Origin: Candidatus Neomicrothrix sp. UBA2517
GTDB taxonomy: Bacteria; Actinomycetota; Acidimicrobiia; Acidimicrobiales; UBA8592
Assembly (NCBI GenBank): GCA_002341185.1
Contig: DDNP01000026.1
Span: 123,795 to 187,794 of the forward strand
Direction: 5' to 3'
Length of the DNA stretch: 64,000 bases
Positions 1 to 9,258 of the stretch are shown here, in pieces. How positions within the stretch are numbered: the stretch's first letter is position 1; each line of letters begins with the position of its first letter. Under the pieces are notes generated by a model. The model made no database searches, had not been told where the DNA came from, and was given only the letters and a program-made list of their open reading frames with translations. Position numbers and translations under genes: made by a program.

Positions 1-1
1 C

Positions 2-2191
2 GTTTTGGAACTCTTCTCCAGGAATCATGCTGATTCAACTACAGCATCCATAGAAAGAGCTTATTTAGAAGCTCAACAGGCGCATGATGGTCAAATCCGA
101 AGATCTGGAGATGCCTACATAACTCACCCAGTTGCCGTAGCAGAGATCGTAGCATCACTCGGGCTTGATGAACCCACGATAATAGCTGCGTTACTTCATG
201 ACACACTCGAAGATACGGAAGAAGCCGTTGAACGCATACAGGAAGTCTTCGGAATTGAAGTGGCTTCCATTGTCGATGGAGTAACTAAATTAGAGCGTAT
301 TAAATTTGATACTAAAGAAGCCCAACAAGCTGCTTCAATGAGAAAAATGCTTGTTGCAGTTGCAAAGGATATTAGAGTTCTCTTAATTAAACTGGCCGAC
401 CGGCTACATAACATGAGAACAATCGCATCATTGCCTAAATGGAAGCAACAACGTATAGCAACTGAAACTCTCGATATCTATGCCCCCCTAGCTCACAGAT
501 TAGGTATGCAGGGACTCAAAAACGAACTTGAGGATCTTTCTTTTGCAGCATTGCACCCAAAGTGGTACGCCCAAATAGACCAGATGATAGCTGACCGAGC
601 ACCTGAAAGAGACCTTTATCTTTCACAGATCTTGGCAGATGTTAAATCACGACTTGATGAATTAATGGTAGGGGCAGAAGTGCATGGTAGGCCTAAACAT
701 TTCTGGAGCATCTACGAGAAGATGGTAATAAAAGGTAGAGAGTTCGACGAAATATACGATCTTATGGGAATTAGGGTAATAGTTGAATCAGTAAAGGATT
801 GCTACGGGGCTCTTGGTTCAATTCATGCAACATGGCACCCTGTTCAAGGAAGATTTAAAGACTATATCGCAATGCCAAAATTCAATCTTTATCAATCGCT
901 CCACACCACTGTGATAGGGCCACAAGGAAAACCACTTGAAGTCCAAATAAGAACACGGGATATGCATCACCGGGCCGAACATGGGGCTGCAGCTCACTTT
1001 AGTTACAAAGAGAAATCTGACCAGAGCGAATACATGTGGTTCTCGAGAATAGTTGATTGGCAAGAGGAAACCGAAGACCCTTTGGAGTTCATGACAAATC
1101 TAAAAATGGATCTAGATGAAGATGAGGTTTTCGTTTTTACGCCTAAAGGCGAAGTAGTAACTCTTGAATCGAAATCTACGCCTATAGATTTTGCATACAC
1201 AATCCATACAGAGGTAGGGCACGCATGTAGAGGCGCCAGAGTAAATAAACGACTCGTCCCATTAGATACAGTGCTTCAGTCAGGAGATACCGTAGAAATC
1301 TTGATCAGTAATGCTCAAGATGCAGGGCCATCACAAGATTGGTTAAGGTTTGCGAAAACGCATAAAGCAGGATCTAAAATTCGGCAGTGGTTTACGCGAG
1401 AAAGAAGAGAAGATGCAATTGATGCAGGCAGGGAAGCGCTCGCTGAATGCCTAAGAAAAGAAGGATTACCAACTTTTAAGTTGCTTAAGAGCGAGACTCT
1501 TCAAGAAGTATGCGAAACACTCAATTATGCAGACTCAGAGGCACTCTATGCTGCTATAGGTGAACATAATGTAAACCCCAAAAGCATCGCAGGACGCTTC
1601 CGTGAAATTCTTGAGAAGTCGGGCTCCTCGCAAGGAATCCCATCCTCACTTCCGAGTCATCGAGAAAAAAAAGTTGGGAAAACAAAAAAGAAACGTGAGA
1701 ATCAGGTGGGGGTCGTCGTAGAAGGCGTAGACGATGTGATGATAAGGCTTGCAAAATGTTGCACTCCCGTTCCACCCGATGAAATTATGGGTTTCGTTAC
1801 AAGGGGCAGAGGAGTGTCGATACATCGAAGTGACTGCGCTAACGGTGTGGCTTTAGCTTCAGGGCATGCGAACCGGTTGATCGACGTTGAATGGGATGAT
1901 AGAAGCGAAGGTACCTTTGCGGCATCAATCGAAGTCAAGGCATTTGATCGAACAAGACTTCTTGGGGACGTATCAACAGTTCTTTCAGATGCAAGAGTAA
2001 ATATCATCTCTAGCTCTACTCGCACAGGGTCGGACAGAGTAAGTGTTATGAATTTTGAATTTGAATTAGGAGATGGGCGGCACTTAGATTGGCTTATAAG
2101 TCTCATTCGTCAAGTCGATGGGGTATATGACGCTTATCGAATATTACCTGGAAACAAAAAAGCGATACCGTTTCAGAAAGCAAAAAAATGA
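2..2191 (+). CDS. rel: Bifunctional (p)ppGpp synthetase/hydrolase, 5'-partial
   Basis: Makes and degrades the alarmone (p)ppGpp from GTP/GDP and ATP in the stringent response. The frame is open to the window edge, so the N-terminus is probably cut; a TTG at base 5 is the first possible start. Counting from there, the domains are an HD hydrolase (HDTLEDT near residue 65, LADRLHNMRT near 135), a synthetase domain (RFKDYIA near 283), TGS (about 374-430), the Cys-containing linker AKCCTPVPPD (near 585) and a C-terminal ACT domain (about 640-715). The RFKD motif is the basic RXKD form found in bifunctional Rel enzymes rather than the EXDD form of synthetase-only RelA, and the HD motif looks intact. 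The product is therefore expected to carry both activities. No SD or promoter can be judged because the upstream sequence is missing. Confidence 0.93.
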   Translation, partial: VLELFSRNHADSTTASIERAYLEAQQAHDGQIRRSGDAYITHPVAVAEIVASLGLDEPTIIAALLHDTLEDTEEAVERIQEVFGIEVASIVDGVTKLERIKFDTKEAQQAASMRKMLVAVAKDIRVLLIKLADRLHNMRTIASLPKWKQQRIATETLDIYAPLAHRLGMQGLKNELEDLSFAALHPKWYAQIDQMIADRAPERDLYLSQILADVKSRLDELMVGAEVHGRPKHFWSIYEKMVIKGREFDEIYDLMGIRVIVESVKDCYGALGSIHATWHPVQGRFKDYIAMPKFNLYQSLHTTVIGPQGKPLEVQIRTRDMHHRAEHGAAAHFSYKEKSDQSEYMWFSRIVDWQEETEDPLEFMTNLKMDLDEDEVFVFTPKGEVVTLESKSTPIDFAYTIHTEVGHACRGARVNKRLVPLDTVLQSGDTVEILISNAQDAGPSQDWLRFAKTHKAGSKIRQWFTRERREDAIDAGREALAECLRKEGLPTFKLLKSETLQEVCETLNYADSEALYAAIGEHNVNPKSIAGRFREILEKSGSSQGIPSSLPSHREKKVGKTKKKRENQVGVVVEGVDDVMIRLAKCCTPVPPDEIMGFVTRGRGVSIHRSDCANGVALASGHANRLIDVEWDDRSEGTFAASIEVKAFDRTRLLGDVSTVLSDARVNIISSSTRTGSDRVSVMNFEFELGDGRHLDWLISLIRQVDGVYDAYRILPGNKKAIPFQKAKK

Positions 2192-2249
2192 CCATCACAA
2201 AGGAACAAATTCAAATCCACTCTCAAATTAGATATTTTCGTAAATATCC

Positions 2250-2861
2250 ATGATGAAATTTGGAATCGTCTCGAGCGGCGGATACAAGATAAAAGAAGTT
2301 GACCGGTTCACGCGTAAATTTAATAAACTAGATACAAATAATTTGAAACAACGGTCTATCTCTAAACTTCAAAGAGCCAAATTTTCTCTAACCGAAAACC
2401 AAGGATACGACCCTCAAGAGGTAGATGACTATATAGACTCCATCCTGGATCACAGTATGATCAAATCGGAGTCTAAGCTTGGGAATGCGACATTATCATC
2501 ACTTGGATCGCGCCTGAATTCAATACCCGATCCAACGATGATCACTAGTACACGATTGAGAGAACTTAAACCTCCAGTTGTTGAAGAAGTTGGGTACAGC
2601 ATAGAAGAAGTAGATAAGTTCCTGAGTTTAGTAGCTGATACTCTTCAAATTTTTGAAGATTCGCCTGTTGAAGAAATTCAAAAGTTGAAAGCTGACCAAT
2701 ATAACCCTCAAGGGAAAGCCCCAAAATTACTTACTAGAGATCAAGTACGTTGGGCTTTATTCACAGTAAATGAGTCCTCGGGATATGATATTCTAGCAAT
2801 TGATGGGGCTGTCAAGCGCCTATCGGACGCAATAGAGTTCCACTGGGGGAAAAGCGACTAA
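2250..2861 (+). CDS. Small protein made of four DivIVA-type GYxxxEVD repeats
   Basis: I do not recognise a named family for the whole 203-residue protein. It holds four copies of the motif that opens DivIVA-like polar and septal scaffold proteins: GYKIKEVDRF (11-20), GYDPQEVDDYID (52-63), GYSIEEVDKFLS (115-126) and a weaker GYDILAIDGAV (178-188). Copies two to four are each preceded by a similar basic or hydrophobic lead-in. True DivIVA/Wag31 has one such motif followed by a long coiled coil; no long heptad region, signal peptide or membrane segment is seen here. A membrane-curvature or division-site adaptor role is only an inference. It lies between rel and hisS as a separate unit. ATG codons at 2250 and 2253 are both possible, with no clear SD. 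Confidence 0.7.
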   Translation: MMKFGIVSSGGYKIKEVDRFTRKFNKLDTNNLKQRSISKLQRAKFSLTENQGYDPQEVDDYIDSILDHSMIKSESKLGNATLSSLGSRLNSIPDPTMITSTRLRELKPPVVEEVGYSIEEVDKFLSLVADTLQIFEDSPVEEIQKLKADQYNPQGKAPKLLTRDQVRWALFTVNESSGYDILAIDGAVKRLSDAIEFHWGKSD

Positions 2862-2913
2862 AGAAACAATTCGCTGACACTCTTTAATATCACCATAAAG
2901 ACGATCGAACCTG

Positions 2914-2919
2914 TAGTCT
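2914..2919 (+). promoter_or_regulatory. Leaderless-type -10 element of hisS
   Basis: TAGTCT ends exactly 6 nt before the hisS ATG at 2926, which would place transcription start on or next to the start codon. No convincing -35 and no SD is present. The same spacing recurs before six other genes in this window. Confidence 0.5.
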
Positions 2920-2925
2920 TGCCAC

Positions 2926-4206
2926 ATGAGTAAATCACGCTATCAAGCCCCTAAAGGAACCCGAGATATTATGGTTCCTGAATCGAATAGAATCAGTTCA
3001 GTTCTAAAAGTTTTTGAAGATACTCTAAATTCCGGTGGCTATGGTCAGATTATCTCTCCGTTATTTGAAGAAATTGGTGTTTTCCAACGAATCGGAGGGA
3101 GTTCAGAGGTAGTTACCAAGGAAATGTTTGATTTCTATGATAAAGATCCTAAAAGCCCTCAGCACCTTGCCTTAAGACCTGAGTTGACAGCCAGTATCTG
3201 TCGAGCATTTGCGCAACACAGACCAGTTACCCCTTGGAAAGTTTGGTACCAAGGACCACAATTCAGGTACGAGAAACCACAAGCGGGGCGGTACAGGCAA
3301 TTTCTGCAAGTTGGTGCGGAACTATTGGGAACCCCAGATCCTCATGCGGATATTGAGATAATCGCGATTGCTTCCAATTTTTTTCGAAAAATTGGATTAT
3401 CAGGGATCAAGCTACTTCTCAACTCACTCGGGGACGCCAACAGCAGAAAAAGCTATAACAAAGCATTAGTTGAATACTTTGCCTCCAATCAAGAAGACCT
3501 AAGCGAACAGTCACAAGAAACGATGCTAAAAAACCCCTTACGAGTTCTAGACTCTAAGAGACAGGAAGATCAGGGAGTGATTGAAGGTGCGCCACTAATT
3601 ACTGATTTCCTTAACTCTGATTCCGTAAATCATTTCCACATTGTGCAGGATGGACTTTCCCTTCTAGGTATCGATTATGAGTTGACTCCAAGATTAGTGC
3701 GTGGTTTGGATTACTATACGAAAACAACATTTGAATTCGTTGCACCCAATCTTGATTCTGCACAAAATGCTGTGGGCGGCGGCGGCCGCTACGATGGACT
3801 TGTCGAAGCACTCGGCGGACCACCAACAGAGGGTATTGGGTTTGCCATTGGAATTGAACGAACGCTGATGGCCTGCGAAGCAGAAAATATTCTCGACTCT
3901 TCTGTCCAAAGCCTCGAAGTCTTTATTGTAGATACCACTGGCGGGAAAGAAGCCCTTGTTCTATCAGAAGAGTTACGTCAAATAGGGATTCGAGTTGACA
4001 GAAGTTTTGATCAACGGTCAATGAAAGCCCAAATGAAGGCGGCTGACAGGTCAGGAGCTGAATTAGCAATCATTATAGGAACTGATGAACTCAATGAAAA
4101 TCAGGTTACCCTTCGAGACTTAAGAGGTGAAGGAACTCAGACTGTTCTGGATCGCCAATCGCTATCAAAGAAATTACCGAAAATATTAGAGGAGACCAGA
4201 AAATGA
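2926..4206 (+). CDS. hisS: Histidyl-tRNA synthetase
   Basis: Cytoplasmic class II synthetase that charges tRNA-His. Visible signatures are motif 2 (FRYEKPQAGRYRQF, near residue 115), the histidine-binding LVRGLDYYTKT (near 258), the glycine-rich GGGGRYDGL, and motif 3 (GIGFAIGIERTL, near 304), followed by a C-terminal anticodon-binding domain. The length of 426 aa is normal. The ATG is preceded by a TAGTCT hexamer at leaderless spacing rather than by an SD. The stop codon overlaps the aspS start by 4 nt (ATGA), so the two synthetases are very likely co-transcribed and translationally coupled, a common pairing in bacteria. Confidence 0.97.
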   Translation: MSKSRYQAPKGTRDIMVPESNRISSVLKVFEDTLNSGGYGQIISPLFEEIGVFQRIGGSSEVVTKEMFDFYDKDPKSPQHLALRPELTASICRAFAQHRPVTPWKVWYQGPQFRYEKPQAGRYRQFLQVGAELLGTPDPHADIEIIAIASNFFRKIGLSGIKLLLNSLGDANSRKSYNKALVEYFASNQEDLSEQSQETMLKNPLRVLDSKRQEDQGVIEGAPLITDFLNSDSVNHFHIVQDGLSLLGIDYELTPRLVRGLDYYTKTTFEFVAPNLDSAQNAVGGGGRYDGLVEALGGPPTEGIGFAIGIERTLMACEAENILDSSVQSLEVFIVDTTGGKEALVLSEELRQIGIRVDRSFDQRSMKAQMKAADRSGAELAIIIGTDELNENQVTLRDLRGEGTQTVLDRQSLSKKLPKILEETRK

Positions 4207-5942
4207 CAATGCGAACCCAATATTGCGGTGAACTCCGATCAAGTCATATAGGCTCAACAGTTACGGTTTGCGGATGGGTAGATACTCGTCGTGTTCATAG
4301 TGAGCATCTAGCTTTCATCGACCTTCGCGACCATACTGGAATAATCCAATGTGTGGTTGATGAAAAACTAGACCTTCGGTCTGAGTATGTTGTCTCTGTT
4401 ACTGGAACGGTCCGATCACGCTTTGAAGGAAAAAGCAATGAAAAACTGTCCACTGGTGAAGTTGAATTAGGTGATTGCATCGTCGAACTATTATCGTCTG
4501 CAGAACCTCCGCCATTTCCTATGCATGAACGATCAGAAGTAGACGAGAATATTAGGCTTAGGCACCGCTACCTAGATCTAAGGAAATCACGGATGCAGCG
4601 AAACTTGAGAATTCGTGCTCAAGTGAATAGTGCAATTCGGAAAGCAATGGAAAAACAAGGATTTGTAGAAATAGAAACTCCTATGTTAATAGCTTCAACG
4701 CCTGAGGGAGCAAGAGATTTCGTTGTTCCCTCAAGACTTCACCCAACTAATTTCTACGCATTGCCTCAAAGTCCACAAATATTTAAACAACTATGCATGG
4801 TCGGGGGCTTTGATAAATATTACCAAATCGCTCGTTGCCTGCGAGATGAAGACCTCAGAGCTGATAGGCAATTTGAGTTCATGCAATTAGATATGGAAGC
4901 AAGCTTCGTAACCCAAGATGATGTTCTGTCCTTTGTCTCTGAAGCTATCAAAGACTCCGCAGAGACGATCACAGGCGAAAGACCTGGAGAGATTCCTAGA
5001 ATGACATGGATTGAAGCAATGGAACGTTTTGGATCAGATAAACCCGACACAAGATTTGGAATGGAACTTATAGAGCTTTCCAGTATTTTTGAAAATACAG
5101 AAGCTAACGTCTTCAAGGTTGACTGCGTTAAAGGCATTCTCTACTCCCAAGGGGCAGAGATACTCGGACGAAATGCAATTGATGCACTAACTGAAAAGTG
5201 TCAGAGTTGGGGAGCTAAAGGCCTTGCTTGGTTTAGGGTTGGTGAGGGTTCATCGTTAGACGGTGCTCTCACTAAGTTCATGTCAGAAGAGGAAATAACA
5301 CAACTCACAGCAACAATGGGCGCCAAAGAGGGAGACATGGTTTTTGTGATTGCTGATCAAAGAAGAACAGTCAATCACATTTTGGGATTGCTTAGACTGG
5401 AACTAGCTCGACCTCCAGTAGGAGAGGGTGGATTGAATTTCTTGTGGATTACGGAGTTCCCTTTATTCGAATCTGTCACGGATTCAGGTGAACCTATACC
5501 CGCTCATCACCCCTTTACGATGCCTCATCCCGACGACTTAGGCATGCTTGATGAAGCTTCAGGAGAAGATTACCTTTCAATACGTTCTCAAGCTTATGAT
5601 CTTGTACTAAATGGGTGGGAATTAGGGTCAGGAAGTGTAAGGATTCATAAAAAAGATATACAAGCAAAAATTTTTCACTTGTTAGGTATCCAAGACGACG
5701 AAGCGCAACAGAAATTCGGATTTTTACTCGATGCATTTAAATATGGTGCACCACCACACGCTGGGTTTGCTTTTGGAATTGATCGTTTAGTGGCTCTGTT
5801 AGCTGGAGAAGAAAATATTCGCGAAGTCATTGCTTTCCCCAAGACTCAATCCGGTAGCGACCCGCTAACCAATGCTCCAACTCCACTTGACGACGGCCAT
5901 CTAGAGGAGTTGGGTTTAAGGTTGGCCCCAGATATGTCTTGA
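4203..5942 (+). CDS. aspS: Aspartyl-tRNA synthetase
   Basis: Class IIb synthetase of bacterial type (579 aa). It has an N-terminal OB-fold anticodon domain (about 1-100), the RLRHRYLDLRK motif near 118, the catalytic stretch YYQIARCLRDEDLRADRQ ending in FEFMQLD (about 205-230), a GAD-type insertion in the middle (about 280-410), and motif 3 GFAFGIDRL near 521 followed by the conserved AFPKTQ segment. The start overlaps the hisS stop in ATGA with GAGGAG about 9 nt upstream; a second ATG lies two codons downstream at 4209. Whether it also charges tRNA-Asn cannot be decided from this window, since no gatCAB or asnS is present here. It ends 1 nt from the convergent sepF stop. Confidence 0.97.
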   Translation: MTMRTQYCGELRSSHIGSTVTVCGWVDTRRVHSEHLAFIDLRDHTGIIQCVVDEKLDLRSEYVVSVTGTVRSRFEGKSNEKLSTGEVELGDCIVELLSSAEPPPFPMHERSEVDENIRLRHRYLDLRKSRMQRNLRIRAQVNSAIRKAMEKQGFVEIETPMLIASTPEGARDFVVPSRLHPTNFYALPQSPQIFKQLCMVGGFDKYYQIARCLRDEDLRADRQFEFMQLDMEASFVTQDDVLSFVSEAIKDSAETITGERPGEIPRMTWIEAMERFGSDKPDTRFGMELIELSSIFENTEANVFKVDCVKGILYSQGAEILGRNAIDALTEKCQSWGAKGLAWFRVGEGSSLDGALTKFMSEEEITQLTATMGAKEGDMVFVIADQRRTVNHILGLLRLELARPPVGEGGLNFLWITEFPLFESVTDSGEPIPAHHPFTMPHPDDLGMLDEASGEDYLSIRSQAYDLVLNGWELGSGSVRIHKKDIQAKIFHLLGIQDDEAQQKFGFLLDAFKYGAPPHAGFAFGIDRLVALLAGEENIREVIAFPKTQSGSDPLTNAPTPLDDGHLEELGLRLAPDMS

Positions 5943-5943
5943 A

Positions 5944-6231
5944 TCAGCTAGTCGCATTTGATGGAGTAAGAAGGTAAATACCCTCTGCGACTTTTTCAAA
6001 TGTTCCTTCTGTCCCGAATGCGAGACCAGAGAAGAAATCTACGATTCTTCGTCCAATGTCTTTATCTTCAGTTGTTAAATTAATTATCGTGGGGAATCCA
6101 TCTTTGTAGCTGATAGCAGGTGGCATAACATCTTCAAAACTTGTTACATCAAAGCGGTTTGATTCAAGAGAACTCATAGGAAGAGAATACCTTAAGAAAC
6201 CAAATGTGTCTGCCACATCTCCAAAGGTCAT
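5944..6231 (-). CDS. sepF: SepF-like cell-division protein, core domain only
   Basis: SepF tethers FtsZ to the membrane during septation. The 95-residue product matches the C-terminal SepF (DUF552) core: a strand like PTIINLT, then RRIVDFFSGLAFGTEGTFEK, then a closing VAEGIYLLTPSN. Family members are usually about 130-200 aa and carry an N-terminal amphipathic membrane-binding helix joined by a linker. Here only about 20 residues precede the core, and an in-frame stop lies about 12 codons upstream of the ATG, so a long N-terminal part cannot be added. The gene is alone on the minus strand, tail-to-tail with aspS with 1 nt between, and far from any ftsZ cluster in this window. Confidence 0.8.
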   Translation of the reverse strand: MTFGDVADTFGFLRYSLPMSSLESNRFDVTSFEDVMPPAISYKDGFPTIINLTTEDKDIGRRIVDFFSGLAFGTEGTFEKVAEGIYLLTPSNATS

Positions 6232-6321
6232 ATGATTCAGGTACTCAAATGAGAGAACTATCTAAACCATAATTATTGCCCATTCAACACAGAACTGGCT
6301 TGTAAAGGGCCCTAATTTAGG

Positions 6322-6327
6322 TAAAAT
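6322..6327 (+). promoter_or_regulatory. Leaderless-type promoter of the 88-aa protein gene
   Basis: TAAAAT ends 6 nt before the ATG at 6334. A TTGTAA at 6300-6305 lies 16 nt upstream and could serve as -35. No SD is present between the two elements and the ATG. Confidence 0.5.
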
Positions 6328-6333
6328 AGAAAT

Positions 6334-6600
6334 ATGTTTAAGAGAATCATATGGATCGCAGCAGGATTCGGGGCTGGGTTAAGTTCATCTTTTTGGGTGA
6401 AAAGAGTCGTAAAAAAACACGCAGTAGATTACACCACCTCTGCAGCTACAAATTTCCTGGCAAATAGCGTCAAAGTCACGAAGACAACTCTTTCAGATGC
6501 GGCTGTTGAGAGCAAACGAATCGCTTCAAAGTACCAAGATAGAATACCCAGTAGACTCGGCCAGAAGTCACGAGATAGTCTCCTTATCCTCAACGATTAG
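6334..6600 (+). CDS. Small membrane-anchored protein upstream of alaS
   Basis: 88 residues. A hydrophobic N-terminal segment (about residues 4-22, ending GAGLSSSFW) is followed by a basic patch (VKRVVKK) and a polar, probably helical tail. This fits a small bitopic protein with a cytoplasmic tail. It resembles in size, layout and position the short proteins of unknown function found just before alaS in many actinobacteria (the DUF6167 type); that family match is from memory and was not tested. No function is assigned. A leaderless-type promoter precedes it, and 66 nt separate it from the possible upstream alaS start. Confidence 0.65.
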   Translation: MFKRIIWIAAGFGAGLSSSFWVKRVVKKHAVDYTTSAATNFLANSVKVTKTTLSDAAVESKRIASKYQDRIPSRLGQKSRDSLLILND

Positions 6601-6687
6601 AAGCACTGACTAGAACTAACGCAAAAATAGCGCAACAATGCATTGGCATAAAATTATGCGCAGTTAATGCACTGTAGGATTGAATTA

Positions 6688-9258
6688 ATGAAAGCTAGAG
6701 AACTTAGAAGCGCGTTTACCACTTTTTTTGAGAAACGGAATCATGTTGTCATCCCTTCATCAAGTCTGATACCACATGATGACACGATCCTTTTTACCAA
6801 TGCAGGTATGGTTCCGTTTAAAAACTACTTTCTTGGTATCGAAAAACCATCATACAAACGTGCAACAACAGTTCAGAAGTGTGTAAGAGCGGGTGGAAAG
6901 CATAATGATCTAGACGAAGTCGGTCGAACTAGTAGGCACCTGACATTCTTTGAAATGATGGGAAATTTTAGTTTCGGCGATTACTTTAAAGAAGATGCTA
7001 TTCCTCTTGCCTGGGAGTTTTTTACAGAAGTACTCAAATTGGACCCAGAAAGGCTGTGGGTAACAGTTCATCATTCAGATGAGGAAGCTGCCAAAATATG
7101 GGAGGACAAAGTAGGCGTGCCTCCTGAACGTATCCAAAGACTTGGTGAAGATAACTGGTGGAGGATGGCTGATACCGGCCCAAACGGCCCATGTTCAGAG
7201 ATATTCTGGGATAAAGGTCAAGATTACGGGCCACCAGGAGGCCCCAAAAATCCTGCTTCAGATGAGAGATATGTTGAAATCTGGAATCTTGTTTTTATGC
7301 AATATGACCAGCAGACTGATGGTGAACAAATTCCGCTCCCCGAACCTTCAATTGATACTGGGGCAGGACTAGAGCGAGTGCTTTCAGTGATCCAGAATGT
7401 AGATGCAGTTTGGGAACTAGATGAATTCCAAAAGCTTCTTGAGTCGGCAGAAGAAATTACAGGGGTTTCAAGAGATTCAGATATTAATGCTCTCATATCA
7501 CTACAAATTTTGGTTGATCATGCCAGATCAAGCACTTTCCTAATTAGCGATGGAGTGATACCGAGTAATGAAGATAGGGGCTATGTACTTCGGCGAATCG
7601 TGCGACGTGCTGTTCGACATGCCTACCTTCTTGGGGTGGACACGTCTGTAATGCCAGCACTAGCGGAAGCAGTGATCACATTGATGGATGATGCCTATGC
7701 AGATTTAGCTGAGAACCAATCGCTCATCAAAGATACGTTGCGGCGTGAGGAAGAAGGTTTCAGAAAAACTCTCTCTTCCGGAATGAAAATTCTAGAGAAC
7801 CATCTATCGGAAATGGGGCACAATGATCAACTAAGTGGAGATATTGCTTTTCAGTTGCATGACACTTACGGATTCCCCATGGAATTAACTCAAGAAATAG
7901 CTGCCGAAAGAAATATCCAAATAGATATTGCGCAATTCGATATAGCTATGAACCTTCAAAAGAACAGAGGGAAAGCTGATACGTCGATAAAGGGAAGTTC
8001 AAATAACTTAGCGCCACAACTTCAAAAGGTAATTGAAAAATTTCCGGAAACTGCTTTCGAAGGTTATAGCAGTTGGGAAAGCCACTCTGAAGTTTTGTTT
8101 ATGGATGACAATTTTGTGGTTCTTGACCGTACACCTTTTTATGCGGAAGCAGGGGGCCAGGTAGGAGATGCTGGAACCCTTACCGGGAAAGGAGGAACTC
8201 TAAAAATCAAGGACACAATCTCTTTGCCAAGCGGTCATTACCTTCACGCGATAGCAGAGGTTGAAGGGATTCTAAATGCTGGGGACCAAGTCAGTGCTAA
8301 GGTCGATGCCCGTAGACGACTTAGTATTCAGCGACATCATACCGGAACGCACCTTTTGCACTGGGCACTGAGGAGAGTGTTGGGGGAGCACGTTAAACAA
8401 CAGGGATCATGGGTCGGCCCCGAACGTCTTCGATTTGACTTCAGTCATTTTGAGGCCCTCACTCAAGAAGAAATAGAAAAGATTGAAGACCTCGTCAACG
8501 AGGAGGTATTTTCTGGCTCAACCGTTCAGGTTATTGAAACCACAATGGAAGAAGCAAAAGCGTTAGGAGCACTAGCTTTTTTCGGCGATAAATATGGTAA
8601 CGAAGTGCGAGTTCTTAAGGCTGGGGAACATTCTGTCGAACTATGTGGAGGAACGCATGTGCAAAATCTAAGTGATATTGGGCCGATGAAGATATTATCT
8701 GAAGGTTCTATCGGTTCAAATATCCGTCGGCTCGAAGCAGTTTCAGGATTAGGAGCTATTGATCTTATTCGTGAACAGCAAAAACTTATAGAACACGTGT
8801 CAGGCGATCTTGGTGTGCCATCCGCAAATCTTGCTGATGGAGTTTCCAAGAAAAATCGAGAAATAGATGAATTGACGCACGAATTGCAAGGGTTGCGGAA
8901 ATCTCTTGTCCAAAGTTCACTTGGTGATCTCCTCAATCAGGCTGAAAATGGAATCATAGCTAAGCAGATTGACAACATCAGCCGCGAAGATCTCAAAGAC
9001 TTAGTAAGTTCTCTCTGTCAAAAAGATAACATCAAGGCAGTCATTCTTGGGGTTGCACTTGAAAGAGGCGGAGTGGCGCTAGCAGCGGGAGTACCAAGTG
9101 GCTCTTCATTAGTTGCATCTGACTTGATAACTGAACCCACGAAGCTAATAAAAGGCGGGGGCGGTAAGGGAAAAGATTTTGCTATGGCAGGCGGAAAGGA
9201 CAGCGGAGCCTTGAAGGAAGCTATCGAATTAGCCCGACAAAATGCGGAGTCAGGGTGA
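6688..9258 (+). CDS. alaS: Alanyl-tRNA synthetase
   Basis: Charges tRNA-Ala and edits Ser/Gly mischarging. The class II catalytic domain starts at the N-terminus (MKARELRSAFTTFFEKRNH, then TNAGMVPFK). The editing domain has HHTGTH near residue 550 and CGGTHV near 653, the four zinc-site positions expected. The C-Ala domain ends with GGGGKGKDFAMAGG near 823. I chose the ATG at 6688 (856 aa) over one 21 nt upstream at 6667 because AGGA lies about 8 nt before it and the known family N-terminus begins here. The stop overlaps the ruvX GTG by 4 nt, so alaS probably leads the ruvX-mltG-aro operon. Confidence 0.97.
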   Translation: MKARELRSAFTTFFEKRNHVVIPSSSLIPHDDTILFTNAGMVPFKNYFLGIEKPSYKRATTVQKCVRAGGKHNDLDEVGRTSRHLTFFEMMGNFSFGDYFKEDAIPLAWEFFTEVLKLDPERLWVTVHHSDEEAAKIWEDKVGVPPERIQRLGEDNWWRMADTGPNGPCSEIFWDKGQDYGPPGGPKNPASDERYVEIWNLVFMQYDQQTDGEQIPLPEPSIDTGAGLERVLSVIQNVDAVWELDEFQKLLESAEEITGVSRDSDINALISLQILVDHARSSTFLISDGVIPSNEDRGYVLRRIVRRAVRHAYLLGVDTSVMPALAEAVITLMDDAYADLAENQSLIKDTLRREEEGFRKTLSSGMKILENHLSEMGHNDQLSGDIAFQLHDTYGFPMELTQEIAAERNIQIDIAQFDIAMNLQKNRGKADTSIKGSSNNLAPQLQKVIEKFPETAFEGYSSWESHSEVLFMDDNFVVLDRTPFYAEAGGQVGDAGTLTGKGGTLKIKDTISLPSGHYLHAIAEVEGILNAGDQVSAKVDARRRLSIQRHHTGTHLLHWALRRVLGEHVKQQGSWVGPERLRFDFSHFEALTQEEIEKIEDLVNEEVFSGSTVQVIETTMEEAKALGALAFFGDKYGNEVRVLKAGEHSVELCGGTHVQNLSDIGPMKILSEGSIGSNIRRLEAVSGLGAIDLIREQQKLIEHVSGDLGVPSANLADGVSKKNREIDELTHELQGLRKSLVQSSLGDLLNQAENGIIAKQIDNISREDLKDLVSSLCQKDNIKAVILGVALERGGVALAAGVPSGSSLVASDLITEPTKLIKGGGGKGKDFAMAGGKDSGALKEAIELARQNAESG

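Noticed and set aside
1702..2106. 134-codon frame on the minus strand inside rel
   Set aside because: Lies entirely opposite the conserved linker and ACT region of rel, is Ser/Thr-rich as expected of an antisense shadow, and has no family match.
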